From contig NC_079883.1 of NCBI RefSeq assembly GCF_029227915.1, positions 16,990,001 through 17,054,000 of the forward strand: a stretch of DNA of 64,000 nucleotides, read 5' to 3'. The stretch comes from Hydractinia symbiolongicarpus (lineage: Eukaryota > Cnidaria > Hydrozoa > Anthoathecata > Hydractiniidae). Below are positions 42,061 through 57,000 of this stretch, piece by piece. Numbering within the stretch: the first letter of the stretch is position 1; each line of letters starts with the position of its first letter. The notes under the pieces are model-generated. The model worked only from the letters and a program-made list of their open reading frames with translations, was not told where the DNA came from and ran no database searches. The position numbers and the translations under genes are program-made.

Positions 42061-45000
42061 ATATATTGGAAATATTGCCTTAATTCTATTGAAGTGCCGC
42101 CTTATAATGCCAATTCATGTGGTTGGTCCCATTATTCTCATTTTTTCACACAATCACAAAGTGTCTTTTAAGAGCATGCCTAACAGTGTTTTTTTACGGA
42201 AATATGGCCTCAATTCTATTGAAGTTCCGCCCTATAATGCAAATCCATGTGGTTGATCTCATTACTGACAATTTTTTACACAATCACAAAGTACCTGATG
42301 AGGACATGCCTAACAGTGTTTGTTTGCGGAAATATGGCGTTAATTCTATTGAAGTGCCGCCCTACAATGGCAATCCATGAGGTTGGTCCCATTATTGTCA
42401 ATTTTTTACACAATCACAAAGTATCTGATGAGGGCATGCCTAACAGTTTTGTTTGCGGAAATATGGCCTTAATTCTATTGAAGTGCCGCCCTATAATGCC
42501 AATTTATGTGGTTGGTCCCATTATTCTCAATTTTTCACACAATCACAAAGTGTCTTTTGAGGGCAAGCCTAACAGTGCTTGTTTTGCGGAAATATGGCCT
42601 TAATTCTATTGAAGTGCCGCCCTATAATGCCAATCGATGTGGTTGCTCCCAATAATGTCAATTCTTCACAAAACAAAAAATATCTTTTGATGGCATGCCC
42701 AGCAATGTTTGTTTGCTGAAATAGGACCTCAATTCTATTGACGTTCCGCCTTATACTGCCAATGCATGTGGTTGGTCCCCATTATTGTCAATTTTTTACA
42801 CAATCACAAAGTATCTGATAAGATACACAATCACAAAGTATCTGATGAGGGCATACCTAACAGTTTTGTTTGCGGAAATATGGCCTTAATTCTATTGAAG
42901 TGCCGCCTTATAATGTCAATTCATGTGGTTGGTCCCATTATTCTCATTTTTTCACACAATCACAAAGTGTCTTTTAAGAGCATGCCTAACAGTGTTTTTT
43001 TACGGAAATATGGCCTCAATTCTATTGAAGTACCGCCCTATAATGCAAATCCATGTGGTTGATCTCATTACTGTCAATTTTTTACACAATCACAAAGTGT
43101 CTTTTGAGAGCATGCCTAACAGTGTTGTTTTTCGGAAATATGGCCTCAATTCTATTGAAGTTCCGCCCTATAATGCCAATCCATGTGGTGGATCTCATTA
43201 CTGTCAATTTTTTACACAATCACAAAGTATCTGATGAGAGCATGCCTAACAGTGTTTGTTTGTGGAAATATGGCCTCAATTCTAATGAATTGCCGCCCTA
43301 TAATGCCAATCCATGTGGTTGGTCCCATTATTGTCAATTTTTCACACAAACGAAGAATATCTTTTGAGGGCATGCCTAACAGTGCTTTTTTTCGGTAATA
43401 TCACCTCAATTTCATTGAAGTGCCGCCCTATAATGCCAATTCATGTGACTGGTCCCATTATTGTCAATTTTTTACACAAAGTACCTGATGAGGACATGCC
43501 TAGCAGTGTTTGTTTGCGGAAATATGGCGTTAATTCTATTGAAGTGCCGCCCTACAATGGCAATCCATGAGGTTGGTCCCATTATTGTCAATTTTTTACA
43601 CAATCAAAAAGTACCTGATGAGGGCATGCCAAACGGTGTTTTTTTTGGAAGTATGACCTCAATTCTATTGAAGTGCCGCCCTATAAAGCCAATTCATGTG
43701 ACTGGTCCCATTATTGTCAATTTTTTACACAATCACAAAGTACCTGATGAGGACATGCCTAACAGTGTTTGTTTGCGGAAATATGGCTATAATTCTATTG
43801 AAGTGCCGCTTCATAATTCCAAACATGTGGTTAGTCGCATTAATGTCAATTCTTCACACAAACAAAAAATATATTTTGAGGGCATGCCCAGCAATGTTTG
43901 TTTGCTGAAATATGACCTCAATTCTATTGACGTTCCGCCTTATACTGCCAATCCATGTGGTTTGTCCCCATTATTGTCAATTTTTTACACAATCACAAAG
44001 TATCTGATAAGATACACAATCACAAAGTATCTGATGAGGGCATACCTAACAGTTTTGTTTGCGGAAATATGGCTATAATTCTATTGAAGTGCCGCTTCAT
44101 AATTCCAAACATGTGGTTAGTCGCATTAATGTCAATTCTTCACACAAACAAAAAATATATTTTGAGGGCATGCCCAGCAATGTTTGTTTGCTGAAATATG
44201 ACCTCAATTCTATTGAAGTTCCGCCCTATAATGCCAATCCATGTGGTGGATCTAATTACTGTCAATTTTTTACACAATCACAAAGTATCTGATGAGAGCA
44301 TGCCTAACAGTGTTTGTTTGTGGAAATATGGCCTCAATTCTAATGAATTGCCGCCCTATAATGCCAATCCATGTGGTTGGTCCCATTATTGTCAATTTTT
44401 CACACAAACGAAGAATATCTTTTGAGGGCATGCCTAACAGTGCTTTTTTTCGGTAATATCACCTCAATTCCATTGAAGTGCCGCCCTATAATGCCAATTC
44501 ATGTGACTGGTCCCATTATTGTCAATTTTTTACACAATCACAAAGTACCTGATGAGGACATGCCTAGCAGTGTTTGTTTGCGGAAATATGGCGTTAATTC
44601 TATTGAAGTGCCGCCCTACAATGGCAATCCATGAGGTTGGTCCCATTATTGTCAATTTTTTACACAATCAAAAAGTACCTGATGAGGGCATGCCAAACGG
44701 TGTTTTTTTTGGAAGTATGACCTCAATTCTATTGAAGTGCCGCCCTATAAAGCCAATTCATGTGACTGGTCCCATTATTGTCAATTTTTTACACAATCAC
44801 AAAGTACCTGATGAGGACATGCCTAACAGTGTTTGTTTGCGGAAATATGGCTATAATTCTATTGAAGTGCCGCTTCATAATTCCAAACATGTGGTTAGTC
44901 GCATTAATGTCAATTCTTCACACAAACAAAAAATATATTTTGAGGGCATGCCCAGCAATGTTTGTTTGCTGAAATATGACCTCAATTCTATTGACGTTCC

Positions 45001-48000
45001 GCCTTATACTGCCAATCCATGTGGTTTGTCCCCATTATTGTCAATTTTTTACACAATCACAAAGTATCTGATGAGGGCATGCCTAACAGTTTTGTTTGCG
45101 GAAATATGGCCTTAATTCTATTGAAGTGCCGCCCTATAATGCCAATTTATGTGGTTGGTCCCATTATTCTCAATTTTTCACACAATCACAAAGTGTCTTT
45201 TGAGGGCAAGCCTAACAGTGTTTGTTTTGCGGAAATATGGCCTTAATTCTATTGAAGTGCCGCCATATAATGCCAATCGATGTGGTTGCTCCCAATAATG
45301 TCAATTCTTCACAAAACAAAAAATATCTTTTGAGGGCATGCCCAGCAATGTTTGTTTGCTGAAATAGGACCTCAATTCTATTGAGTTTGTTTGTGGAAAT
45401 ATGACCTCAATTCTATTGAAGTGCCGCCCTATAATTCCGATCCAAGTGGTTGGTCCCATTATTGTCAATTTTTTACACAATCACAAAGTGTCTTTTGAGA
45501 GCATGCCTAAAAGTGTTTGTTTGTGGAAATATGACCTCAATTCTATTGAAGTGCCGCCCTATAATTCCGATCCATGTGGTTGGTCCCATTATTGTCAATT
45601 TTTTACACAATCACAAAGTGTCTTTTGAGAGCGTGCCTAACAGTGTTTGTTTGTGGAAATATGACCTTAATTCTATTGAACAGCCGCCCTATAATGACAA
45701 TCGATGAGGTTGGTCCCATTATTGTCAATTTTTTACACAATCAAAAAGTACCTGATGAAGGCATGCCTAACGGTGTTTTTTTTCGGAAGTATGACCTCAA
45801 TTCTATTGAAGTGCTGCCCTATAATGTCAAATCATGTGGTTGGTCCCATTATTCTCAATTTTTCACACAATCACAAAGTGTCTTTTGAGAGCATGCCTAA
45901 CAGTGTTTTTTTTCGGAAATATGGCCTTAATTCTATTGAAGTGCCGCCCCATAATTCCAATCCATGTGGTTAGTCACATTAATGTCAATTCTTCACACAA
46001 ACAAAAAATATCTTTTGAGGGCATGCCCAGCAGTGTTTGTTTGCTGAAATATGACCTCAATTCTATTGACGTTCCGCCCTATACTGCCAATCCATGTGGT
46101 TGGTCCCCATTATTGTCAATTTTTTACGCAATCACAAAGTATCTGATAAGATACACAATCACAAAGCATCTGATGAGAGCATGCCTAACAGTTTTGTTTG
46201 CGGAAATATAGCCTTAATTCTATTGAAGTGCCACCCTATAATGCCAATTCATGTGGTTGGTCCCATTATTCTCAATTTTACACAGAATCACAAAGTGTCT
46301 TTTGAGAGCAAGCCTAACAGTGTTTTTTTTCGGAAATGTGGCCTCAATTCTATTGAAGTTCTGCCCTATACTGCCAATTCATGTGACTGGACCCATTATT
46401 GCCACTCTTTTCACAATCACAAAGTATCTTTTGAGAGCATGCCTAAAAGTGTTTGTTTGTGGAAATATGACCTCAATTCTATTGAAGTGCCGCCCTATAA
46501 TTCCGATCCATGTGGTTGGTCCCATTATTGTCAATTTTTTACACAATCACAAAGTGTCTTTTGAGAGCGTGCCTAACAGTGTTTGTTTGCGGAAATATGA
46601 CCTTAATTCTATTGAACGGCCGCCCTATAATGACAATCGATGAGGTTGGTCCCATTATTGTCAATTTTTTACACAATCAAAAAGTACCTGATGAAGGCAT
46701 GCCTAACGGTGTTTTTTTTCGGAAGTATGACCTCAATTCTATTGAAGTGCCGCCCTATAATGCCAATTCATGTGGTTGGTCCCATTATTCTCAATTTTTC
46801 ACACAATCACAAAGTGTCTTTTGAGAGCATGCCTAACAGTGTTTTTTTCGGAAATATGGCCTTAATTCTATTGAATTCTTAATTCTATATCACATTAATG
46901 TCAATTCTTCACACAAACAAAAAATATCTTTTGAGGGCATGCCCAGCAGTGTTTGTTTGCTGAAATATGACCTCAATTCTATTGACGTTCCGCCCTATAC
47001 TGCCAATCCATGTGGTTTGTCCCCATTATTGTCAATTTTTTACGCAATCACAAAGTATCTGATAAGATACACAATCACAAAGCATCTGATGAGAGCATGC
47101 CTAACAGTTTTGTTTGCGGAAATATAGCCTTAATTCTATTGAAGTGCCACCCCATAATGCCAATTCATGTGGTTGGTCCCATTATTCTCAATTTTTCACA
47201 CAATCACAAAGTGTTTTTTGAGAGCAAGCCTAACAGTGTTTTTTTTCGGAAATGTGGCCTCAATTCTATTGAAGTTCCGCCCTATACTGCCAATTCATGT
47301 GGTAGGTCACATTAATGTCAATTTTTTACACAAACACAAAGTATCTGATGAGCCCATGCCCAGCAGTGTTTGTTTGCTGAAATATGTCCTCAATTCTATT
47401 GAACAGCCGCCCTATAATGCCAATTCATGTGGTTGGTGCCATTATTGCCATTTTTTACACAATCACAAAGTATCTTTTGAGAGCATGCGTAACAGTGTTT
47501 TTTTTCGGAAATATGGCCTTAATTCTATTGAAGTGCCGCCCCATAATTCCAATCCATGTGGTTAGTCACATTATTGTCAATTCTTCACACAAACAAAAAA
47601 TATCTTTTAGGGCATGCCCAGCAGTGTTTGTTTGCTGAAATATGACCTCAATTCTATTGACGTTCCGCCCCATACTGCCAATCCATGTGGTTGGTCCCCA
47701 TTATTGTCAATTTTTTACGCAATCACAAAGTATCTGATAAGATACACAATCACAAAGCATCTGATGAGAGCATGCCTAACAGTTTTGTTTGCGGAAATAT
47801 AGCCTTAATTCTATTGAAGTGCCACCCTATAATGCCAATTCATGTGGTTAGTCCCATTATTCTCAATTTTTCACAGAATCACAAAGTGTCTTTTGAGAGC
47901 AAGCCTAACAGTGTTTTTTTTCGGAAATGTGGCCCCAATTCTATTGAAGTTATGCCCTATACTGCCAATTCATGTGACTGGACCCATTATTGCCACTCTT

Positions 48001-51000
48001 TTCACAATCACAAAGTATCTTTTGAGAGCATGCCTAAAAGTGTTTGTTTGTGGAAGTATGACCTCAATTCTATTGAAGTGCCGCCCTATAATGCCAATTC
48101 ATGTGGTTGGTCCCATTATTCTCAATTTTTCACACAATCACAAAGTGTCTTTTGAGAGCATGCCTAACAGTGTTTTTTTCGGAAATATGGCCTTAATTCT
48201 ATTGAATTCTTAATTCTATATCACATTAATGTCAATTCTTCACACAAACAAAAAATATCTTTTGAGGGCATGCCCAGCAGTGTTTGTTTGCTGAAATATG
48301 ACCTCAATTCTATTGACGTTCCGCCCTATACTGCCAATCCATGTGGTTTGTCCCCATTATTGTCAATTTTTTACGCAATCACAAAGTATCTGATAAGATA
48401 CACAATCACAAAGCATCTGATGAGAGCATGCCTAACAGTTTTGTTTGCGGAAATATAGCCTTAATTCTATTGAAGTGCCACCCCATAATGCCAATTCATG
48501 TGGTTGGTCCCATTATTCTCAATTTTTCACACAATCACAAAGTGTTTTTTGAGAGCAAGCCTAACAGTGTTTTTTTTCGGAAATGTGGCCTCAATTCTAT
48601 TGAAGTTCCGCCCTATACTGCCAATTCATGTGGTAGGTCACATTAATGTCAATTTTTTACACAAACACAAAGTATCTGATGAGCCCATGCCCAGCAGTGT
48701 TTGTTTGCTGAAATATGACCTCAATTCTATTGAACAGCCGCCCTATAATGCCAATTCAAGTGGTTGGTGCCATTATTGCCATTTTTTACACAATCACAAA
48801 GTATCTTTTGAGAGCATGCGTAACAGTGTTTTTTTTCGGAAATATGGCCTTAATTCTATTGAAGTGCCGCCCCATAATTCCAATCCATGTGGTTAGTCAC
48901 ATTATTGTCAATTCTTCACACAAACAAAAAATATCTTTTAGGGCATGCCCAGCAGTGTTTGTTTGCTGAAATATGACCTCAATTCTATTGACGTTCCGCC
49001 CTATACTGCCAATCCATGTGGTTGGTCCCCATTATTGTCAATTTTTTACGCAATCACAAAGTATCTGATAAGATACACAATCACAAAGCATCTGATGAGA
49101 GCATGCCTAACAGTTTTGTTTGCGGAAATATAGCCTTAATTCTATTGAAGTGCCACCCTATAATGCCAATTCATGTGGTTGGTCCCATTATTCTCAATTT
49201 TTCACAGAATCACAAAGTGTCTTTTGAGAGCAAGCCTAACAGTGTTTTTTTTCGGAAATGTGGCCCCAATTCTATTGAAGTTCCGCCCTATACTGCCAAT
49301 TCATGTGACTGGACCCATTATTGCCACTCTTTTCACAATCACAAAGTATCTTTTGAGAGCATGCCTAAAAGTGTTTGTTTGTGGAAATATGACCTCAATT
49401 CTATTGAAGTGCCGCCCTATAATTCCGATCCATGTGGTTGGTCCCATTATTGTCAATTTTTTACACAATCACAAAGTGTCTTTTGAGAGCGTGCCTAACA
49501 GTGTTTGTTTGCTGAAATATGACCTTAATTCTATTGAACAGCCGCCCTATAATGCCAATCGATGAGGTTGGTCCCATTATTGTCAATTTTTTACACAATC
49601 AAAAAGTACCTGATCAGGGCATGCCTAACGGTGTTTTTTTTCGGAAGTATGACCTCAATTCTATTGAAGTGCCGCCCTATAATGCCAATTCATGTGGTTG
49701 GTCCCATTATTCTCAATTTTTTACACAATCACAAAGTGTCTTTTGAGAGCGTGCCTAACAGTGTTTGTTTGCTGAAATATGACCTTAATTCTATTGAACA
49801 GCCGCCCTATAATGCCAATCGATGAGGTTGGTCCCATTATTGTCAATTTTTTACACAATCAAAAAGTACCTGATCAGGGCATGCCTAACGGTGTTTTTTT
49901 TCGGAAGTATGACCTCAATTCTATTGAAGTGCCGCCCTATAATGCCAATTCATGTGGTTGGTCCCATTATTCTCAATTTTTCACACAATCACAAAGTGTC
50001 TTTTGAGAGCATGCCTAACAGTGTTTTTTTTCGGAAATATGGCCTTAATTCTATTGAAGTGCCGCCCCATAATTACAATCCATGTGGTTAGTCACATTAA
50101 TGTCAATTCTTCACACAAACAAAAAATATCTTTTGAGGGCATGCCCAGCAGTGTTTGTTTGCTGAAATATGACCTCAATTCTATTGACGTTTTGCCTCAT
50201 ACTGCCATTCTATGTGGTTGGTCCCCATTATTGTCAATTTTTTACGCAATCACAAAGTATCTGATAAGATACACAATCACAAAGCATCTGATGAGAGCAT
50301 GCCTAACAGTTTTGTTTGCGGAAATATAGCCTTAATTCTATTGAAGTGCCACCCTATAATGCCAATTCATGTGGTTGGTCCCATTATTCTCAATTTTTCA
50401 CAGAATCACAAAGTGTCTTTTGAGAGCAAGCCAAACAGTGTTTTTTTTCGGAAATGTGGCCTTAATTCTATTGAAGTTCCGCCCTATACTGCCAATTCAT
50501 GTGGCAGGTCTCATTACTGTCAATTTTTTACACAATCACAAAGCATCTGATGAGAGCATGCCTAACAGTGTTTGTTTGCGGAAATATGACCTCAATTCTA
50601 TTGAAGTGCCGCCCTATAATCCCAATTCATGTGGTTGGTCCCATTATTTCCATATTTTACACAATCACAAAGTATCTGATGAGGGCATGGCTAACAGTTT
50701 TTTTTTTTTGTTGAAAATATGACCTCAATTCTATTTAAGGCCGCGCTATAATGCCAATTTATGTGACTGGACCCATTATTGCCACTCTTTTCACAATCAC
50801 AAAGTATCTTTTGAAAGCATGCCTAAAAGTGTTTGTTTGTGGAAATATGACCTCAATTCTATTGAAGTGCCGCCCTATAATTCCGATCCATGTGGTTGGT
50901 CGCATTATTGTCAATTGTTTACACAATCACAAAGTGTCTTTTGAGAGCGTGCCTAACAGTGTTTGTTTGCGGAAATATGACCTTAATTCTATCGAACAGC

Positions 51001-54000
51001 CGCCCTATAATGCCAATTCATGTGGTTGGTCCCATTATTTCCATTTTTACACAATCACAAAGTATCTGATGAGGGCATGCCTAACAGTTTTGTTTTTTTT
51101 GAAAATATGACCTCAATTCTATTGAAGTGCCGCCTTATAATGCCGATTCATGTGACTGGACCCATTATTGCCATTTTATACACAATCACAAAGTATCTTT
51201 TGAGAGCATGCGTAACAGTGTTTTTTTTCGGAAATATGGCCTTAATTCTATTGAAGTGCCGCCCCATAATTCCAATCCATGTGGTTAGTCACATTAATGT
51301 CAATTCTTCACACAAACAAAAAATATCTTTTGAGGGCATGCCCAGCAGTGTTTGTTTGCTGAAATATGACCTCAATTCTATTGACGTTCCGCCCTATACT
51401 TCCAATCCATGTGGTTGGTCCCCATTATTGTCAATTTTTTACGCAATCACAAAGTGTCTTTTGAGAGCGTGCCTAACAGTGTTTGTTTGCGTAAATATGA
51501 CCTCAATTCTATTGAAGTGCCGCCCTATAATTCCGATCTATGTGGTTGGTCCCATTATTGTCAATTTTTTACACAATCACAAAGTGTATTTTGAGAGCGT
51601 GCCTAACAGTGTTTGTTTGCTGAAATATGACCTTAATTCTATTGAACAGCCGCCCTATAATGCCAATCGATGAGGTTGGTCCCATTATTGTCAATTTTTT
51701 ACACAATCAAAAAGTACCTGATGAGGGCATGCCTAACGGTGTTTTTTTTCGGAAGTATGACCTCAATTCTATTGAAGTGCCGCCCTATAATGCCAATTCA
51801 TGTGGTTGGTCCCATTATTCTCAATTTTTCACACAATCACAAAGTGTCTTTTGAGAGCATGCCTAACAGTGTTTTTTTTCGGAAATATGGCCTTAATTCT
51901 ATTGAAGTGCCGCCCCATAATTACAATCCATGTGGTTAGCCACATTAATGTCAATTCTTCACACAGACAAAAAATATCTTTTGAGGGCATGCCCAGCAGT
52001 GTTTGTTTGCTGAAATATGACCTCAATTCTATTGACGTTCCGCCCTGTACTGCCAACCCATGTGGTTTGTCCCCATTATTGTCAATTTTTTACGCAATCA
52101 CAAAGTATCTGATAAGATACACAATCACAAAGCATCTGATGAGAGCATGCCTAACAGTTTTGTTTGCGGAAATATAGCCTTAATTCTATTGAAGTGCCAC
52201 CCTATAATGCCAATTCATGTGGTTGGTCCCCTTATTCTCAATTTTTCACAGAATCACAAAGTGTCTTTTGAGAGCAAGCCTAACAGTGTTTTTTTTCGGA
52301 AATGTGGCCTCAATTCTATTGAAGTTCCGCCCTATACTGCCAATTCATGTGGTAGGTCTCATTACTGTTAATTTTTTACACAATCACAAAGCATCTGATG
52401 AGAGCATGCCTAACAGTGTTTGTTTGCGGAAATATGACCTCAATTCTATTGAAGTGCCGCCCTATAATCCCAAGTCATGTGGTTGGTCCCATTATTTCCA
52501 TATTTTACACAATCACAAAGTATCTGATGAGGGCATGGCTAACAGTTTTTTTTTTTTTTTGAAATATGACCTCAATTCTATTTAAGGCCGCGCTATAATG
52601 CCAATTTATGTGACTGGACCCATTATTGCCACTCTTTTCACAATCACAAAGTATCCTTTGAAAGCATGCCTAAAAGTGTTTGTTTGTGGAAATATGACCT
52701 CAATTCTATTGAAGTGCCGCCCTAAAATTCCGATCCATGTGGTTGGTCCCATTATTGTCAATTTTTTACACAATCACAAAGTGTCTTTTGAGAGCGTGCC
52801 TAACAGTGTTTGTGTGCGGAAATATGACCTTAATTCTATTGAACAGCCGCCCTATAATGCCAATTCATGTGGTGATGCCATTATTTCCATTTTTTACACA
52901 ATCACAAAGTATCTGACGAGGGCATGCCTAACAGTTTTGTTTTTTTTTGGAAATATGACCTCAATTCTATTGAAGTGCCGCCTTATAATGCCGATTCATG
53001 TGACTGGACCCATTATTGCCATTTTTTACACAATCACAAAGTATCTTTTGAGAGCATGCGTAACAGTGTTTTTTTTCGGAAATATGGCCTTAATTCTATT
53101 GAAGTGCTGCCCCATAATTACAATCCATGTGGTTAGTCACATTAATGTCAATTCTTCACACAAACAAAAAATATCTTTTGAGGGCATGCCCAGCAGTGTT
53201 TGTTTGCTGAAATATCGCCTTAATTCTATTGAAGGGCAGCCTCATAATTCCAATCCATGTGGTTGGTCCCATTGTTGTCAATTTTTTACACAATCACAAA
53301 GTATCTTTTGAGAGCATGCCTAACAGTGTTTGTTTGTGGAAATATGGCCTTAATTCTATTGAACAACCGCCCTATAATGCCAATCCATGTGGTTGGTCCC
53401 ATTATTGTCAATTTTTCACACAAACAAAAGCTATCTTTTGAAGGCATGCCTAACAGTGTTGTTTTCGTTAATATGACCTCAATTCTATTGAAGGCCGCCC
53501 TATAATGCCAATTCATGTGACTGAACCCATTATTGCCACTCTTTACACAATCACAAAGTATCTTTTGAGAGCATGCCTAAAAGTGTTTGTTTGTGGAAAT
53601 ATGACCTCAATTCTATTGAAGTGCCGCCCTATAATGCCAATCAATGTGGTTGGTCGCATTATTGTCAATTTTTTACACAATCACAAAGTATCTGATGAGG
53701 GCATGCCTAACAGTGTTTGTTTTGCGGAAATATGGCCTTAATTCTATTGAAGTGCCGCCCTATAATGCCAATCCATGAGGTTGGTCCCATTATTGTCAAT
53801 TTTTCACATAAACAAAAAGTATATTTTGAGAGCATGCCTAAAAGTGTTTGTTTGTGGAAATATGACCTCAATTCTATTGAAGTGCCGCCCTATAATGCCA
53901 ATCAATGTGGTTGGTCCCATTATTGTCAATTTTTTACACAATCACAAAGTACCTGATGAGGACATGCCTAACAGTGTTTGTTTGCGGAAATATGGCGTTA

Positions 54001-57000
54001 ATTCTATTGAAGTGCCGCCCTACAATGGCAATCCATGAGGTTGGTCCCATTATTGTCAATTTTTTACACAATCAAAAAGTACCTGATGAGGGCATGCCAA
54101 ACGGTGTTTTTTTTTGGAAGTATGACCTCAATTCTATTGAAGTGCTACTCTATAATTCTTCACACAAACAAAAAATATCTTTTGAGGGCATGCCCAGCAA
54201 TGTTTGTTTGCTGAAATAGGACCTCAATTCTATTGACGTTCCGCCTTATACTGCCAATGCATGTGGTTGGTCCCCATTATTGTCAATTTTTTACACAATC
54301 ACAAAGTATCTGATGAGGGCATGCCTAACAGTTTTGTTTGCGGAAATATTGCCTTAATTCTATTGAAGTGCCGCCTTATAATGCCAATTCATGTGGTTGG
54401 TCCCATTATTCTCATTTTTTCACACAATCACAAAGTGTCTTTTAAGAGCATGCCTAACAGTGTTTTTTTACGGAAATATGGCCTCAATTCTATTGAAGTT
54501 CCGCCCTATAATGCAAATCCATGTGGTTGATCTCATTACTGACAATTTTTTACACAATCACAAAGTACCTGATGAGGACATGCCTAACAGTGTTTGTTTG
54601 CGGAAATATGGCGTTAATTCTATTGAAGTGCCGCCCTACAATGGCAATCCATGAGGTTGGTCCCATTATTGTCAATTTTTTACACAATCACAAAGTATCT
54701 GATGAGGGCATGCCTAACAGTTTTGTTTGCGGAAATATGGCCTTAATTCTATTGAAGTGCCGCCCTATAATGCCAATTTATGTGGTTGGTCCCATTATTC
54801 TCAATTTTTCACACAATCACAAAGTGTCTTTTGAGGGCAAGCCTAACAGTGCTTGTTTTGCGGAAATATGGCCTTAATTCTATTGAAGTGCCGCCCTATA
54901 ATGCCAATCGATGTGGTTGCTCCCAATAATGTCAATTCTTCACAAAACAAAAAATATCTTTTGATGGCATGCCCAGCAATGTTTGTTTGCTGAAATAGGA
55001 CCTCAATTCTATTGACGTTCCGCCTTATACTGCCAATGCATGTGGTTGGTCCCCATTATTGTCAATTTTTTACACAATCACAAAGTATCTGATAAGATAC
55101 ACAATCACAAAGTATCTGATGAGGGCATACCTAACAGTTTTGTTTGCGGAAATATGGCCTTAATTCTATTGAAGTGCCGCCTTATAATGTCAATTCATGT
55201 GGTTGGTCCCATTATTCTCATTTTTTCACACAATCACAAAGTGTCTTTTAAGAGCATGCCTAACAGTGTTTTTTTACGGAAATATGGCCTCAATTCTATT
55301 GAAGTACCGCCCTATAATGCAAATCCATGTGGTTGATCTCATTACTGTCAATTTTTTACACAATCACAAAGTGTCTTTTGAGAGCATGCCTAACAGTGTT
55401 GTTTTTCGGAAATATGGCCTCAATTCTATTGAAGTTCCGCCCTATAATGCCAATCCATGTGGTGGATCTCATTACTGTCAATTTTTTACACAATCACAAA
55501 GTATCTGATGAGAGCATGCCTAACAGTGTTTGTTTGTGGAAATATGGCCTCAATTCTAATGAATTGCCGCCCTATAATGCCAATCCATGTGGTTGGTCCC
55601 ATTATTGTCAATTTTTCACACAAACGAAGAATATCTTTTGAGGGCATGCCTAACAGTGCTTTTTATTTTTTACACAATTACAAAGTACCTGATGAGGACA
55701 TGCCTAGCAGTGTTTGTTTGCGGAAATATGGCGTTAATTCTATTGAAGTGCCGCCCTACAATGGCAATCCATGAGGTTGGTCCCATTATTGTCAATTTTT
55801 TACGCAATCAAAAAGTACCTGATGAGGGCATGCCAAACGGTGTTTTTTTTGGAAGTATGACCTCAATTCTATTGAAGTGCCGCCCTATAAAGCCAATTCA
55901 TGTGACTGGTCCCATTATTGTCAATTTTTTACACAATCACAAAGTACCTGATGAGGACATGCCTAACAGTGTTTGTTTGCGGAAATATGGCTATAATTCT
56001 ATTGAAGTGCCGCTTCATAATTCCAAACATGTGGTTAGTCGCATTAATGTCAATTCTTTACACAAACAAAAAATATATTTTGAGGGCATGCCCAGCAATG
56101 TTTGTTTGCTGAAATATGACCTCAATTCTATTGAAGTTCCGCCCTATAATGCCAATCCATGTGGTGGATCTCATTACTGTCAATTTTTTACACAATCACA
56201 AAGTATCTGATGAGAGCATGCCTAACAGTGTTTGTTTGTGGAAATATGGCCTCAATTCTAATGAATTGCCGCCCTATAATGCCAATCCATGTGGTTGGTC
56301 CCATTATTGTCAATTTTTCACACAAACGAAGAATATCTTTTGAGGGCATGCCTAACAGTGCTTTTTTTCGGTAATATCACCTCAATTCCATTGAAGTGCC
56401 GCCCTATAATGCCAATTCATGTGACTGGTCCCATTATTGTCAATTTTTTACACAATCACAAAGTACCTGATGAGGACATGCCTAGCAGTGTTTGTTTGCG
56501 GAAATATGGCGTTAATTCTATTGAAGTGCCGCCCTACAATGGCAATCCATGAGGTTGGTCCCATTATTGTCAATTTTTTACACAATCAAAAAGTACCTGA
56601 TGAGGGCATGCCAAACGGTGTTTTTTTTGGAAGTATGACCTCAATTCTATTGAAGTGCCGCCCTATAAAGCCAATTCATGTGACTGGTCCCATTATTGTC
56701 AATTTTTTACACAATCACAAAGTACCTGATGAGGACATGCCTAACAGTGTTTGTTTGCGGAAATATGGCTATAATTCTATTGAAGTGCCGCTTCATAATT
56801 CCAAACATGTGGTTAGTCGCATTAATGTCAATTCTTCACACAAACAAAAAATATATTTTGAGGGCATGCCCAGCAATTTTTGTTTGCTGAAATATGACCT
56901 CAATTCTATTGACGTTCCGCCTTATACTGCCAATCCATGTGGTTTGTCCCCATTATTGTCAATTTTTTACACAATCACAAAGTATCTGATAAGATACACA

